This document shows positions 24,731 to 36,937 of a stretch of 64,000 nucleotides of DNA, in pieces. Source of the stretch: Ustulina deusta (Eukaryota > Ascomycota > Sordariomycetes > Xylariales > Xylariaceae). Numbering within the stretch: the first letter of the stretch is position 1; every line of letters begins with the position of its first letter. The DNA is taken from assembly GCA_023159155.1 (NCBI GenBank), contig JAJNNX010000027.1:372001-436000 (forward strand). Direction: 5' to 3'. The notes under the pieces are model-generated. The model searched no databases. It was not told where the DNA came from and saw nothing but the letters and a program-made list of their open reading frames with translations. Made by a program: the position numbers and the translations under genes.

Positions 24731-25906
24731 ATGTCAGACATGAAGCCTGATGCGACAAAGACGGCGCCCATGGCTGCGCCTAGAATGAAGAGGCACTTCA
24801 AGCGATTCTGGTGGGCTTACTTGCTCGCCTTTCTCGTCATCGCTACTGTCGTCATAGTACCTTCGGTGTAAGTTCATACCCTCCACCCACTATCTGCAAG
24901 CAGCTTCTGGTAGGCTTTAACTAATTGGGGACTCAGATTGCTCGTAGCAGTACCAACAATGGCACAGCAGAGACTAAATGAAGCCAAGTTGACGATAGAC
25001 GGAATTACCCTCACAAATACGAAGACTGACTCTCTCGTTATGGCTATCAATTCGACCATCAGAGCAGACGATTCGGTCCACGCCACTGTTGATGCGTTTG
25101 AAGGCACCCTGTACTTGGCGGACGTCGATCCCCCATTAGCCTTCGCACAGATTGACTTTCCTCAAACGACTTCTTCCGCATTACAGACTGTCAATGTCAG
25201 CCAGGAGATTCAGCTCTTAGACCAGGACGCCTTTACGACATTCAACAAAGCCTTGCTGTCTAGCGTGTCCGTCAAAGTACAGGTGAAGGGAGACACTCAC
25301 ATCCATGTCCGGGGAATTTCTCGCGGCTACCCTGTCACGTTTGACAAAACGGTGATCTTGAAAGGTCTGAACAACTTTGATGGACTTTCTATCTCGGATC
25401 CCAGCATTAGCACTGGCTCCACGAATAACTTCAACGGAACTGTCCATATTCCCAACCCGTCGGTATTGACCTTGGAAATCGTAAGTTATTACTTGGCCAT
25501 ACTCCCTGCGGCTCGAGCCGGTATACATCTCAAGCTATCCGATTTGTGAGGCTGACGAAACGAAACACAGGGCAATACAACCTTTACCAACTACTTTAAC
25601 GGGGAAGATGTCGGCCGGGTGTACATCAACAATCTGGTGCTCTATCCCGGCAACAACACGTTTTTTACGAGCGCAGACATTTCGCAACTGCCTATCATCA
25701 ACGCCCTAACACAGGAGCCATTCTGCGAACTCCAGGGCAGGCTACCGTTCCAACTCAAGGGCAAGGCCGTCGTGAACAACGGCCAGGTCCTTCCATACTT
25801 CCGGGACGCGCTCGTGGCGAGTTCCCAGAACATTACCATCGATCTGGGCGATGCCGCGAAGCAGATTGGCATCACCGCCGAGTGCATCGAATCCTCGAGC
25901 AACTAG
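24731..25906 (+). CDS. DUF3712 (LEA-like) membrane-anchored protein
   Basis: Exons 24731-24867, 24937-25480 and 25571-25906 give 338 residues. A short basic cytosolic N-terminus (RMKRHFKRFWW) precedes one membrane span (AYLLAFLVIATVVIVPSV) that reads across the first junction into VLLVAVPTMAQQRL. The outside part has the DUF3712 pattern: NEAKLTIDGITLTNTKTDS, GTLYLADV, LALLSSV-type repeats and several N-glycosylation sequons (NST, NVS, NTT, NIT). Proteins of this fungal family are single-span and may face the vacuole or cell exterior; their function is unknown. Confidence 0.85.
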
Positions 25907-26712
25907 ATGCGCGCGGCTACAAATGTTATAGGGGAACACGGACAGGCTGGCGCCAAACGTTGAGATGTACATTATGGAAACACGAACGCGATCGATTTTG
26001 TTACGTTTTTATTCGAGGGGCATCGAGTTGCGCGACTAGTCGCAGTGGCGCGGAAGGCTAAGTTGGTACGATTGGTATCATCACGTCCTCTCCAAATGCA
26101 TTGGGAGGTGAAGCCGCTGCCGTCGATTCAGCTTCGGCAGCCCAAGAACCTCGCTATGTAGGTATATATCGCGTGTCGTTACGGCCGGAGAGGGGAGATT
26201 CGGAAAAGGCAATGATACCAATCACGGAACAATGAATCGGATCTCGAGTGGGTTCACGAGCTGTATGTATAAACAATTGTATACATGTATTGATCTTGTT
26301 GGAGCAGGCAGTATGAAGCCGTTGACATCCCACATGATGTTGCCCTCAATATGCGCCAAAAACTATAACGACAGCGCGGATTGGTGCAACAAGCCCACAC
26401 CAAGATAGTATATAAAGTTGAATAGTAGGTGAATCTGCCACGTACGACCATACCTAGCTTTTAGGCGCACTCCGTACCGAGTGTTCAATATTGCTATAAG
26501 TACAGTTACTCACTACCACAACCTGTTGTGCTGGGCTATCAATCTATCATAGGCGTTAGGCTGCTACTATAATAGCATCCATAACTTAAGGGACATAGCA
26601 ATCCGTAGCGCTGTTCAAGCATTCTGTTCTTAGAGACAAGACTAGAACAGCTAGAGGCAGTCTCGCCTCTCCTCGCCGAACAAAGATGATCGCCTGGGCT
26701 TTGGTGACCTTG
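25907..26712. other. Intergenic
   Basis: No coding signal. It marks the change from GC-rich core genes to the decayed accessory block. Confidence 0.4.
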
Positions 26713-29700
26713 CTACGCGACCTCTCCGTAATCTGTAATATTCAGCGACTGCTCTAACTCCGTTTTCTCTTCGTCGACGACGAAGATTCCAAACTGGCTC
26801 ACCCCCGCTTCATTCTCCCCGCCGGTCAGTCTTCCCTCCTCATCCGGCAGATTGCCCCATCCCATCCAAAACCGCGCCTCCGGGCCTCCCAGTGCTGCGG
26901 CGATATCCTCGAGAGCTTGCCTGTCCGCGGGCTGCAGGTGAGAAAAAATATTCCCGCCTGCTAGTAGTGCCGCGACGGATGCGATAGTCGTGGGGCTGCG
27001 CGGCAACACGTCGGTGCCTGGACTACAAGCCCACCCTATGATGAAGAGCACGAGCGTGACGCCTAGTAGTGCTACGAGAACATGGGTTGACGCCGCGTCC
27101 TGGACGACACGACGTCGGCCGGTGGCATCGGTTACCGTGGCGTTATAGCGAGGCCGAGCGTCGTTGTCGCCGGGCCTGATAGGCTTTGAGAGAGTAACAT
27201 TCGTCTCGTTTGCAGGAATAAGCGCCGCCCCGAGCCTCTGCGCTTGGATGATGCCGTGCTGGAATTTAATGGCAGCTATAACACTAGCGCGTGCAGAAGG
27301 TTGCCCTAAAGCTGATATGGGTACTATAGTTCGCCGGAGTCAGTAATTACTCTTTCAGATGAAATAGGCGCGGGTTTCAGGAGTTCTGCATTCTCCCGAG
27401 ATACACTCGCCGCCCTAGCAGGAAATTCGTGCCTCCAGAAGTGGCTGTTACAGGAAGGAAATGACTCCAGGGATAGCTTACCGGCCCAAGGAGAGGTAAC
27501 CAGCGCAGCAAAAAGGGGCTTAAAAGTTGTGGGTAAACATCAATTCCGGCAAGCTCATTGTAGTCATGTGGTCCGGTCAAAAGAAGTCCAGCGCCAGCAA
27601 AGCCGTTAAGGGTTGTATCTCGAGCCGTGTGATCCAGTGGCTGCGGCGGGTTTTGGGAATCCAGATCAAAATCGAAACCAGTAAAGGTAGTTTTAACATC
27701 TACAGCCTCGAATGTCGTGTTGCAGCCCAGAGCATCGACGTGTTGTATGACCGGACTGGCAGTGTAGTCAATCTTGCCCCAGACGTAGACCAGGTTACTG
27801 CAGCAGATCGTCTCACCACTAAAGTAAGTTGCATTGGCGTAAGTCGAAAATTCGAAGTTGGGATCGTCCCTGCTATTGCTTCTGCAATCTTCCCTGTCAA
27901 TCCTTATTTTGAGAGGATTGTCGGTCCCACTTTTCAGAGGGAGACTTGCATGGATGTTGGCTGGTCCATATGAGCGGCAATCCATTCGTCCACGTAACGC
28001 GGGGATCACGGTTGATATGGAAAGAGTCGATTCGTTAAAATAATTATTGGCCGACGACAAGTTCGAAATTGGTACGAGATGTGGAAAGGCCATATCATTG
28101 AATGTAAAGAGAGGGAAAGAAAGGTTGCTCTCGAGAATTAAAGAGGGAATATCAGGACTGTCACTAACATATAATATTAATTTAATTACGGGAACATGAA
28201 AAGATTGGTCGGCTTGGAGTATAATAGATGTTTCACTCGGTATTGATAGTTCTTGAAAGAGCGACACCGACAGGGTTGTAAATAATGATGCAACAAGGAG
28301 GGCTATAGTTGTAGCAAGTGCCTAAGGTGTATTCAACCTGAATTCTTTATATATGGCCATAGGGATAATTATATCTAGAAGTTCGAGTTGCGTGAACACT
28401 TCTTTTGAGACACGCCCCTTAAGAGCTATACATGGGGCCAATGTCCTGATTTGGAAGTCCACGGCGGAATATGTGATTGATAGAGCCCCGAAAATGATTG
28501 CGGGGATGGCGGTCCATGTATAGTGTATATTCGTATTGTTATTCTTATTGATGTCTCCAAGGCCATCTTGAAGGTTAGATTTATGCAACAAGAGCTCCAA
28601 AGCAATCATCAGGCCTATCACACCTAAACAGAGCATCGAGCGAGATACAGCATGAAGAAGGATAGGATAACAAGTCTTTGAGTTGAACTGAGGAGACCGA
28701 TCACAATTCTGGCTTTGGCGGTCATCCTGCGTATCGATATTAACGCAAAATCTGGCTTGGCCGAAGTAAATGTCGTAAGCAAGTTCTGAATCAAATGTGG
28801 ATGCTCCAAGCCACCGGGCCAGCTGGTCGCCGTCTGATGCTCCGGCATAACGCAACCGGGCCAATAGTTCGCGGCTATGGAGGAAAAGCGAAATCAACCC
28901 ATATAAAGTACTTGGGCTATGTGGTAAGAATCCGTCTGTTGGAACAATAAGAACTGCAATTGTGGCGAGAAGGATACAAGCAACAAGTAACCCGACCATC
29001 GAATAAGCGACAGAATGGTGTATAATAAGACGGTTCGCGCGAACTGTTACAGAGCCGAAGGAATTTTCTACCGCGGGTCCCATTAAGGATGTCTTGGAAA
29101 TGATTGCACTAAGTTGTCGGTAAAATACTTCAACAGTGTGCTTTAAAACAGCGGGGTCAAAAAAGATTGCGGGTTGTGAGTCCGGCGGAACCTCATATTG
29201 GAGTGCCCTTCCCATATACCCGTCGGTATTCATGTTGACTGTAACGTTTGGGAACGCTGTAAGGTCGTAACTCGGTGTCTGGAGCGCTTGAACGGGCTAT
29301 GAATTGTGCGTCCACCATGTCCCCCTGCCGCTCCCTCGAGGCTCGCAAGTGCCACGTTACAATCAGGAGACGACAGAGTGACATTCAGCAACGGGTTGGG
29401 AGACTCCGAAGCTGAAAGTTGGACTCCTACTAAATTCAGCTGAGCAGCCTCGCATCGAAGTGAATTCCTCAGCCCATCAGTAATGACTCGTGTCTCTAAT
29501 ATGTCGGATAAGTTTGTTCGTGCAGACTGAAACGCATATTCGCCGGATATGCCTTCTGGCAACGTCAAATTGCGAGACTCCAACCCCGTTATAACGTATC
29601 CCGCAAGCGTCCCTGCTCTAGCAAGTTTGGCGCTGTTATCAACGAATTTGTTTTCGAGTACTATAAGATAACAGTCTCGGGTAACATTTACCAGCTGAAA

Positions 29701-30440
29701 AGAGATCAGGCCACTTGAGAGAACAATTAATACTTTGATAATAATTGATACCACAAGAGTAACAAATACTATAAAATCCCTGTTGCGAAAAGACTTGACG
29801 ATGGCAAATATCGAGAACTCAGAGACATAATCAAGTAGCAATGTGCGAGAAGCAGGAATTGCGTGCTTCGATTGGCGATTCTGTGATAGGCGAATCCACG
29901 GGGCTACTAATTTACTCTGGTATTTAGTACGAGCCTAGAGTGTAGCAACCCCTGTAATAAAGGCTGTTGGTCCGTAGGTCCATAGATAATGCTCTGCAGA
30001 ATTGCTGGTGGCTAATCCATTGTTTTTATTTGAGATGACAAGAAGGCTTTCGATGGCGATAATGATGAGAATGAAGACGGTTATAAAGCTGAGTAGAACA
30101 ACCCGTCGTAAATAAATGAGTGTCTATGGCAATGACGCCTTGTTAGAATATTTAGCTGGTGCATCAGAAGCCTGAGGGACAGAGAAGTCGGATTGAAGGT
30201 CCTCGGAAAGGACTGGTTGGTACTGATGATGGCCCACAGGAAGCAAGCCGGTTTGTTGTGCCGTCGTCATTCGCATTGCCGCCGCTCGCTCGGCTTCGCC
30301 CTCCATCCTCTGTACGAGTTCCGGAGGATAGTACTTAGCCCGCGCTTATATAGGTTGCTTGAGTCTGATCTACTGCCTCGCCCTCTAAATCGGTTGAACT
30401 AAGTGAGCCTTTAGCGGATGTACCAGAGAGTGAGTGAGTT
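26713..30440 (-). pseudogene. Decayed DUF3433 multi-span membrane protein gene
   Basis: Minus-strand reading gives long matches to the fungal DUF3433 plan: PPELVQRMEGEAERAAAMRM, a first span after TLIYLRRV, APWIRLSQ, LLDYVSEFSIFAIVKSFRN, NVTVNMNTDGYMGRALQYEV, a central span region and a C-terminal span (LVALLGVTLVLFIIGWACS). The reading continues in the same frame through TAG at 30124-30126, 29935-29937 and 28322-28324, so these are nonsense codons inside the gene. Another TAG lies at 29297-29299. Frame changes occur near 30345, 29300-29330 and 27380. Two of the TAGs stand where a Trp would fit, so TGG to TAG is likely. The last segment (about 27330-26713) is intact and GC-rich. The DNA between 27.5 and 30 kb is AT-richer than the flanking genes. 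Confidence 0.75.
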
Positions 30441-32837
30441 CCCGTTCTGAGTGGTAGGTAAAAGTACTGAGTGTGCGCTGTATCCGAGAAGATAAGATTT
30501 GGGCTCGAAGAGCAGGAAGTTGAAAGGCTTCAGAGCTAATTATTTTAGCACCCAGGAGAGTGCCAAGACGGCGACGTAGAAAGCCGATATATAAATAGGT
30601 ACCTAGGTAGTATTTAAGATGCACGTTTGGTTTCATTGAATGGCGAATATCTCTCCGGCTTGGGCGCCCCCAACGCAGGTCCATACGAATGAATCCAATG
30701 GTGGTATCCAGGATCTCTCTGTGGCGTTTTTTCTTTTTTTTCTGAAAGTGAAACCACCGAGATCACCCTGTACGTACCCTGGACGATTAATGCTTAGTAC
30801 TTTTCAGCCAATCCGCCTGTATGCGGATTTCTGTAGAATTAGCTTTTTTGATTTCTTTTTCTACGCACCAAAGCTGTATAATTGCGTTCAGGGGGACAAT
30901 CGAATTACCAGAAATATCAAAAAGGACCAAAAACACGCAGAAAATACAAAACACCAAAAACAGCCGCGATAGTGGCACCACACAACCGCCCGGTCAGGCA
31001 GGCACACAGACAAGACCCAAACTAGGAGAAGGCAGAAGCCGGACCCTCTAGACACCGCTGGACAACCCAGCAACTTGACAGAAGGCCAACCAGCCCTCAG
31101 CTTGGAGGATTAGATTGTGGTGACCACGAGCACCGAAATGTTGAGCCTACGAAGGCATGATCTGGCATCATACCTAATAATACAGAGGAAGATATATCTA
31201 ATATGGAACCCACTGTAACACTATATCCCACTTTATTGTAATTAGATAGAGCTTGCCACGTCCTAATACCCCTAGGGAGGTCTACGACGTGGTGTTACGG
31301 CACCCCGTACCAACGCTAAACAGAATCAATCAGTCAATCAATCAAAGCTGGATAACCGCCCATGGGGATAGCTGTACCCCTCGATTACCAGAGACGAAGC
31401 GAAACCTACCTACCTTGAAGTAGGTGTGTATAGTGTAAGTATGCCTATAATACCAGGAAGCATGGGTGGTTGGTACCAACTCGGATTCATGGAGCTCATT
31501 CAAGTTCTTGATCTCTCTATTTTCCCCCCCATTTTCCGTTGTGCCCTCCTGCTTCTTTTTATATAATATAATCACTTCAAAGGCGATATTAATTCATAGG
31601 GCTACGTCATTACACAGAAAGTCTGATTGCTATAAGCCCTAGGACCGGTCTTATTGTACTACCTTCCAACTATGCACCATAAACTCAGGATATAGCAGTG
31701 TACCTAAGCCCCCTCCAAAAGCAGTTGTTCTACTTCTTCGCGTGCCCACAGCAAAACTGAGGCCCGGCAGCTACAAGGAAAGGGGGGTCGGGGGCGGCAG
31801 AGCCTGTAAAACCATTGCACCGCTACAATAAGTTAGGTAGACTAGTGTTAGATACTAGTATGTGCGCGGATAAACAAGCACCCAGTACATGTAATTGCTT
31901 GCCAACCTTTTGGTTGTTTAGAGAAATCCAGCCCATCCCGGTTAACTCATGTTTCTCCACCACTCCTACACACACCACACATACACCCACCTTGATGAAC
32001 TAGCGGCCACACTGACTCCCTACTAGCACGTACTCCTCTAAGCGGCGGGCGCAGAGGGTCTTAGTACAGCTGGATCCTCTCGTAAATCAAAGAAATCAGG
32101 CGAAATTCTCGAGTTATAATCAAGCAGTTGAGTCAAAACGCCTTGACTTGACTTAATTGAATTGATGCATGCGCTGGGCGCGAGTATGTGCAATTAGTCT
32201 CAAGTCGCTAGAGATCTTGACGTTGAGTTTTTTTTGAGTTCTTTTGAGTTTTTTTGACGGAACAAGAAGTATTGTCGAGTTGAAGCAAAAGCCAGAGAAA
32301 AACCACCAAACCACGTGTCAAGAACTCTTAGTGTATTTCGGGTATGCAAGCCCAGATGCTATTCCCGTCGGTTCCTCGGTATTTCGCCTTTATAGCGGGA
32401 TGCTTAGCAACCTTGCCGAATCTTGTATTCTAATATATAGTGATGTAGAAGTGATGGATGCACGTGGCTAACACTGCTACCACTGTGTACGAATGGCTAA
32501 GTACTTATAGTGTGGGTCTAGACCTGTGGGTCATGTGACAGCCTTCGCGACTTACACTAGGTGAGAGCAAGGACAACGTGGATCAGGGCGCGACGACATT
32601 CAGCTACAGTTCAGCCGTCGATACGCGAACAAGCGCGATTTGTCCCAGTCGAGCGTTGATAGTAACGAAAAAACATCATCGGGTGTATCGCTGAGCGAAA
32701 TTAATCCCCCGTCTTATTCAAGGTAAATCAAATAGCTGTACATGATGTTGAGAAAGAGAATGTTGGAGGCTAGTTACCTTACGAGACTTTGTTCTTATTT
32801 AAACCATCTTGACCTCCTCGTCTGGGCACGAGGTTGA
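30441..32837. other. Intergenic, 2.4 kb accessory DNA
   Basis: Contains the palindrome AGGTACCTAGGTAG at 30597-30610, tandem TCAATCAA-like bases near 31325-31345 and T-rich GAGTTTTTTTT units at 32224-32260. No supported coding sequence. The left edge may hold a decayed N-terminal exon of the DUF3433 gene (reading LSSTDLEGEAVDQTQATYIS). Confidence 0.4.
30597..30610. repeat. GTACCTAGGTAG palindromic unit
   Basis: One copy of the dispersed palindrome family, here upstream of the decayed DUF3433 gene. Confidence 0.5.
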
Positions 32838-33345
32838 GCTGGAACCGTCGCCGCCCTGTCGTCTGGCACTCACCTGGAATTCCAGAGCGATGGGAACCTC
32901 GTCATGTACACGGCGACCCAAGGTCCCAGTTTCTATTCGGGATACTCGGATGCCAGCTTGCCGTGCGCAAATGCCTGCAACTGTCTGATCATATTCCAGG
33001 AGGACGGAAATCTCGTCACGGTGAGTTTTGCAGCTGCCTATCACCATGTATTGCCAGTTCGTTAGTTCTAACGATATCCGGTAACAATAGTACGTCAACT
33101 ATGGGCAGCCGAATCAAGTCGCTACGTGGTCAACCAACACGGCAGGCGTCAACTTTAACACAGGCACGGAAGCGATGTACTTCGAGATCTACGGCCAACA
33201 AATCGCCGTCAACAACTTCCCATTTATCGCCATTGTCGATGCGTATGGTCAGAGTTTGTGCTCCAAAGAGTTGCACCTTCCTGGAGACCCTGTATGGTGC
33301 AGACCTGGGCAAACCTTATCAGACTGCGGGATTGGAGGTACTTAG
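32838..33345 (+). pseudogene. Bulb-type lectin domain fragment
   Basis: Two exons, 32838-33020 and 33091-33345, join with a clean 70-nt intron (GTGAGT..AATAG). The first reads LSSGTHLEFQSDGNLVMY and then LIIFQEDGNLVTYVNYG across the junction: two copies of the QxDGNLVxY repeat of monocot-mannose-binding (B-lectin) domains. A start codon is missing; the frame meets TGA just upstream (32835-32837). The part after the lectin repeats (EIYGQQIAVNNF and a Cys-containing tail) is not recognised. It may be a truncated gene or have an upstream exon I cannot place. Confidence 0.5.
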
Positions 33346-33936
33346 AAGCAGAGGGACAAGCGCACTCGGAATATTGTAGAAATTTTGTAGCCATCTTGTG
33401 AACGGATGGGCGCCTATGGACCCGGTGCTTTTGTAGGGTTGTGCCATGTGGGTGACCCCTCACCTTGACGGACGGGATGCCCTTCCATATATAACTCGAG
33501 GTTCTATACTGCAATGCAATATTAGATATGAGTTATCAGAGGTATACAACTTATAGGCGAGTGAACCAGGCTGCTTACTTGCAGTAATAGCACCGAAAGA
33601 TTCAAGTACGACCTATGGCTATGACCGGTGTGCGTTTTTGAAAGCTCATAGGTATTCAGAACGATTTCCCGCAGGGATATTGCTGCCCTACGGACGAATT
33701 ACATCTAGCTCCGATTCCTCAGGGCAACAGTTGTCCCAACAACTGTACGTCGCAATATAAACCAATGGCGTGAAATTCACCCGGGCATAAACATCACACC
33801 GTATTATTGTCCTTCCCAATCCCTTGAGACATTTCCCCGCTTTCAATGTACCGACTTCTTTTTAACGCTCCGATCCGTAAATAAGATTTAGACAAATACC
33901 ATTCGATAACGTGAGGGTAGCGATATTAGTATCAGG
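33346..33936. other. Intergenic, AT-rich
   Basis: No coding signal between the lectin fragment and the FTA2-like pseudogene. Confidence 0.4.
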
Positions 33937-34795
33937 ATGGAAAATCTACCTTCAAATATGAGAGGCTCTAAGCTTTTTCTATTTAGGGAAGATTTTACCG
34001 ATGCTCAATTTGTCAAACTTTTAAGTTCAGAGGACGACCAGAGCTCTTGTGCAGCATCTTATAGCCGGGTATTTTAGGTGATCTTGAGGAAAAAGAAATA
34101 CGCTGTCAAGATTGTAAGTTTGGATTGCAACCTGCGAGAGTTTTAGGCTAATATTACTGCAGTTTAACTTTGTCTTAATTGAGGATATCTGCCCTGTTGT
34201 GCCGATAAAGGAGCATCTGGTAGAAAATATCGTTGTATGGCAACAGCTAGATCTTTTTTTTGCGGAATGTTGTGTATTTGGACGTTTGACCAAAGAGAGC
34301 AGGGATAATAAACTTGCGGTTTGCTGTTACGGCTATGTGTTTTTGTTGGAGGAGGTAGAGCGCCGAATTGAGGAGCAGTTCAGCTTTCGGGACTGGAACC
34401 GTTCCGTAGAAAATAATAATGAACCTTTGCGCGCTATTGTGAAGGATTATATCTGATACTCATCCTTTGATAAACCGAAAAGTCTTGTTAAAATGAGGGA
34501 AAACTTAGCATAACTTAACAGGATGGGCATTTATAATATGGATATCCGAAAGGAGAACTATTTTGGCGGTTGTTTGTTCGACTTTAGTACTGTTATTACC
34601 ACACTGCATTTAAGCTTTTGGATAGAACTTAGAACTGAGAAGCAGATTAAGGAAGATATGGATTTTGACCTGGCATGTTTTGACTTTATGGTGGAAGCTG
34701 CAAATGTTAAGAAGATTAAGAGCGATCGAATGAACGAAAAGCGCTGGGAGTGTTTAAGGTCGCGTTCTGGAAAAGAGACTTCAAGAAGAGGTTAA
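33937..34795 (+). pseudogene. FTA2-like (Sim4 complex, kinase-fold) pseudogene, RIP-like damage
   Basis: ATG at 33937 opens MENLPSNMRGSKLFLF; an intron at 34114-34162 (GTAAGT..TGCAG) joins KKKYAVKI to FNFVLIEDIC. The rest follows the FTA2/protein-kinase-like plan of filamentous fungi: FFAECCVFGRLTKES, LAVCCYGYVFL, DWNRSVE, LRAIVKDYI, LNRMGIYNMDIRKENYFGG, LFDFSTVIT and FDLACFDFMVEAAN. The same frame is interrupted by TAG 34075-34077, TGA 34454-34456 and TAA 34511-34513, each explicable by a C-to-T or G-to-A change from a sense codon. Sequence is strongly AT-rich (20 of 60 bases are G or C in 34501-34560). Accessory copies of this family are common and differ from the kinetochore gene. Confidence 0.65.
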
Positions 34796-35349
34796 CCAGA
34801 CGCGAGTGTAACGTAAACGGTTTATAATATTATTAATCCTGGAGCGTGCGGTTTAGTTTATTAAAGCACCTACCTTTACTGCTTCAGCACACGAGAGTTA
34901 TAACCTGATATATGCCTATAAAACCTATATATATATACCCCGCTGGGAGAGGTAGTATAGATGCTAGAAGGTATTGGTGTCTGTCATGAAATATGTAATA
35001 CGTGAATTAGCTGAAGAGGGGTCGCTATTTGGTAAGGGGCGTGCTCCTTTACTAGACATGCATATCAAGGATGCGGTATAAACCCTGGTAAACACAACTA
35101 ACATACACCCTATTACTGGAGCTATTTATTTCTTTACTCGCTCACTCCCTTGCCTGAAGTTTGTTACTAAGAATTTTGTGCGTGGGCGGGGTGTCAAAAT
35201 CCGACGCGAAACCCTTCCTTCTGCCTAGGGGCATTAACTCATGAGCATCATATCAAATTACCAACCTTGACTGACGTTTATATTATCAAACAGCCCACTC
35301 CGAAGAGTGACTCCGAGTAAGATGCTTGATAATTTGTCTTGCTATATAA
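34796..35349. other. AT-rich intergenic DNA
   Basis: Very AT-rich, with a TATATATATA tract near 34926-34937. No coding signal. Looks like RIP-affected or neutral DNA. Confidence 0.4.
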
Positions 35350-35577
35350 CTAATGTGTGACATGAGGCTCGTCAGTGGGCAAATGCAGTTTCTGTTGGTT
35401 TGAGCTGACTTCGAGATCGAGAGATATAAAGATAGTACCCGCTGATAGGGCGTTATCGAGGCGCAATCCGAGAAACTGTTCCAAATGTTTCAGTCCCCCT
35501 TGTTTCAAATGTTTCGTATTGGGTGATCTGACGTCGAAAGGCTTGTTTAAGGGTGTTATAATAGTGGGCGTTTGCAC
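35350..35577 (-). pseudogene. Possible Gfd2/YDR514C-like nuclease-fold fragment
   Basis: The minus strand reads HLEQFLGLRLDNALSAG then TIFISLDLEVSSN in one frame without an ATG. The spacing of LGL..AIFISLDLE resembles the first strand of the RNase H-like domain of Gfd2/YDR514C family proteins, where the Asp-x-Glu is catalytic. The frame ends at 35350 in TAG. No continuation found. The match is short; it may be chance. Confidence 0.3.
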
Positions 35578-36937
35578 CGGTCGTGAGTGGATGCAGAGCT
35601 AACAAGCCAGGCACAACAACATTTGCCGAGCTTCATCGTGATATGATTCCCGCATAGCGTCGGTCTGGGTATCTGCAAATGTCTGCGCCTCGGTCCATCG
35701 CCACATGGTCCTATAACTGGTGCACTGAACAGCAGTGATGACAGCATGCCTAACGACGAAAGTTGTTTTGTCGGGCTGATCTAGGAATCGAAGCAGAGTC
35801 TGAGCTAAACGCCTAAACGCCTAATCCCCGATGGCTAAATCCCTAAAGCTATCTACCTTAGACAAGCTCTCTAACTAGGTCGGGAGCTAAGCCACCATCG
35901 GTCTGCAGTCTGCATCGAACAAGCAGGGTCAAGAAACATCGCGAGAGATACACACATATCTAAAGGTAGGCAAGTACCTAGTCCAGAACGGAGTACTATA
36001 CACTATTCTACATACAAGATTGGGATGGGTAATATGTGAGCTTCTACGGGAACGAGAAGACGCGAGCTGTTCGAACATAGCGTGAGATCAGAATATCACT
36101 ACACGACATGACATCTATTGTGAATTGTATAGGGTGTGTAGTGAGGTCATGCAGTGTCTGGAGCGGAGAGCGATGTGTACTGGATAGGATGTGGTGATGT
36201 GAGGTGACGACAGATGAAGGAGGAAGATAAACAAAAGGGGATTGAGCGGAGGCGAGAATTTCTTTTCTATGGTTTGCGACGGTGGGAAAATGGGAGGCGA
36301 CTTCATCTTATGCAAATGGGTTTGAAGTTCGACGTTACTGCCTCATGAAGTGTTGGCACGTTTATAACGGTTATAACTAAGGTTAGGTAAGTACCTACAC
36401 TACGACTGAGTGAAACGAAAACGTAAAAAGCAGGCTTGCTTTATCCGTCTTTGCTAAAACGGTAGGCCTAGCATTCAGTTGGCATACTCCGAGCCTGTTT
36501 CAATGTGACCAAATTTCACACTTTTCACAATAGATTAAACAGCAGATTTCAACTGCAAGAGCAGAATTTTGGAATTGATATAGCTCTAGCATCCAATTTT
36601 TATGGCTGCTAGATTAGTAGTTAGGTCGGTAACAACCAGCGAATCCCTAGTGTTGTACGTTAGAAAAATTTTATTTTTTATTTCTTTTCTTCTGCTATTC
36701 TCAGGGCAACTTGATGTCCTCCTAGTATGCAGCGCAACATACTTTATAAACTTGCGAATTGTGATAGAGATTTGATATCCTGTGATATCCCTAAAACTCA
36801 TACGCTCTATGCATACGCTCCATCCCTAGTCCTACACACACACCCTTCGTAGCTATACACGTGTCCGTATATTGGCCAACTGGCCAGCCAGCCAACGATC
36901 CTCGTACCCTGTGCTTGATCTAGAGCCCTCATTTCCC
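35578..36937. other. Intergenic, with one coding-like fragment
   Basis: On the minus strand 35599-35808 reads an uninterrupted coding-like fragment (TLLRFLDQPDKTTFVVRHAV, then TMWRWTEAQTFADTQ) without an ATG and ending in TAG; it is not recognised and could be a remnant. A short CCTAAACG direct repeat lies at 35810-35830. The remainder, to 36937, shows nothing. Confidence 0.3.

Noticed and set aside
24439..24801. Minus-strand frame over the start of the DUF3712 gene
   Set aside because: Antisense of the first exon and its leader; no coding bias beyond the overlap.
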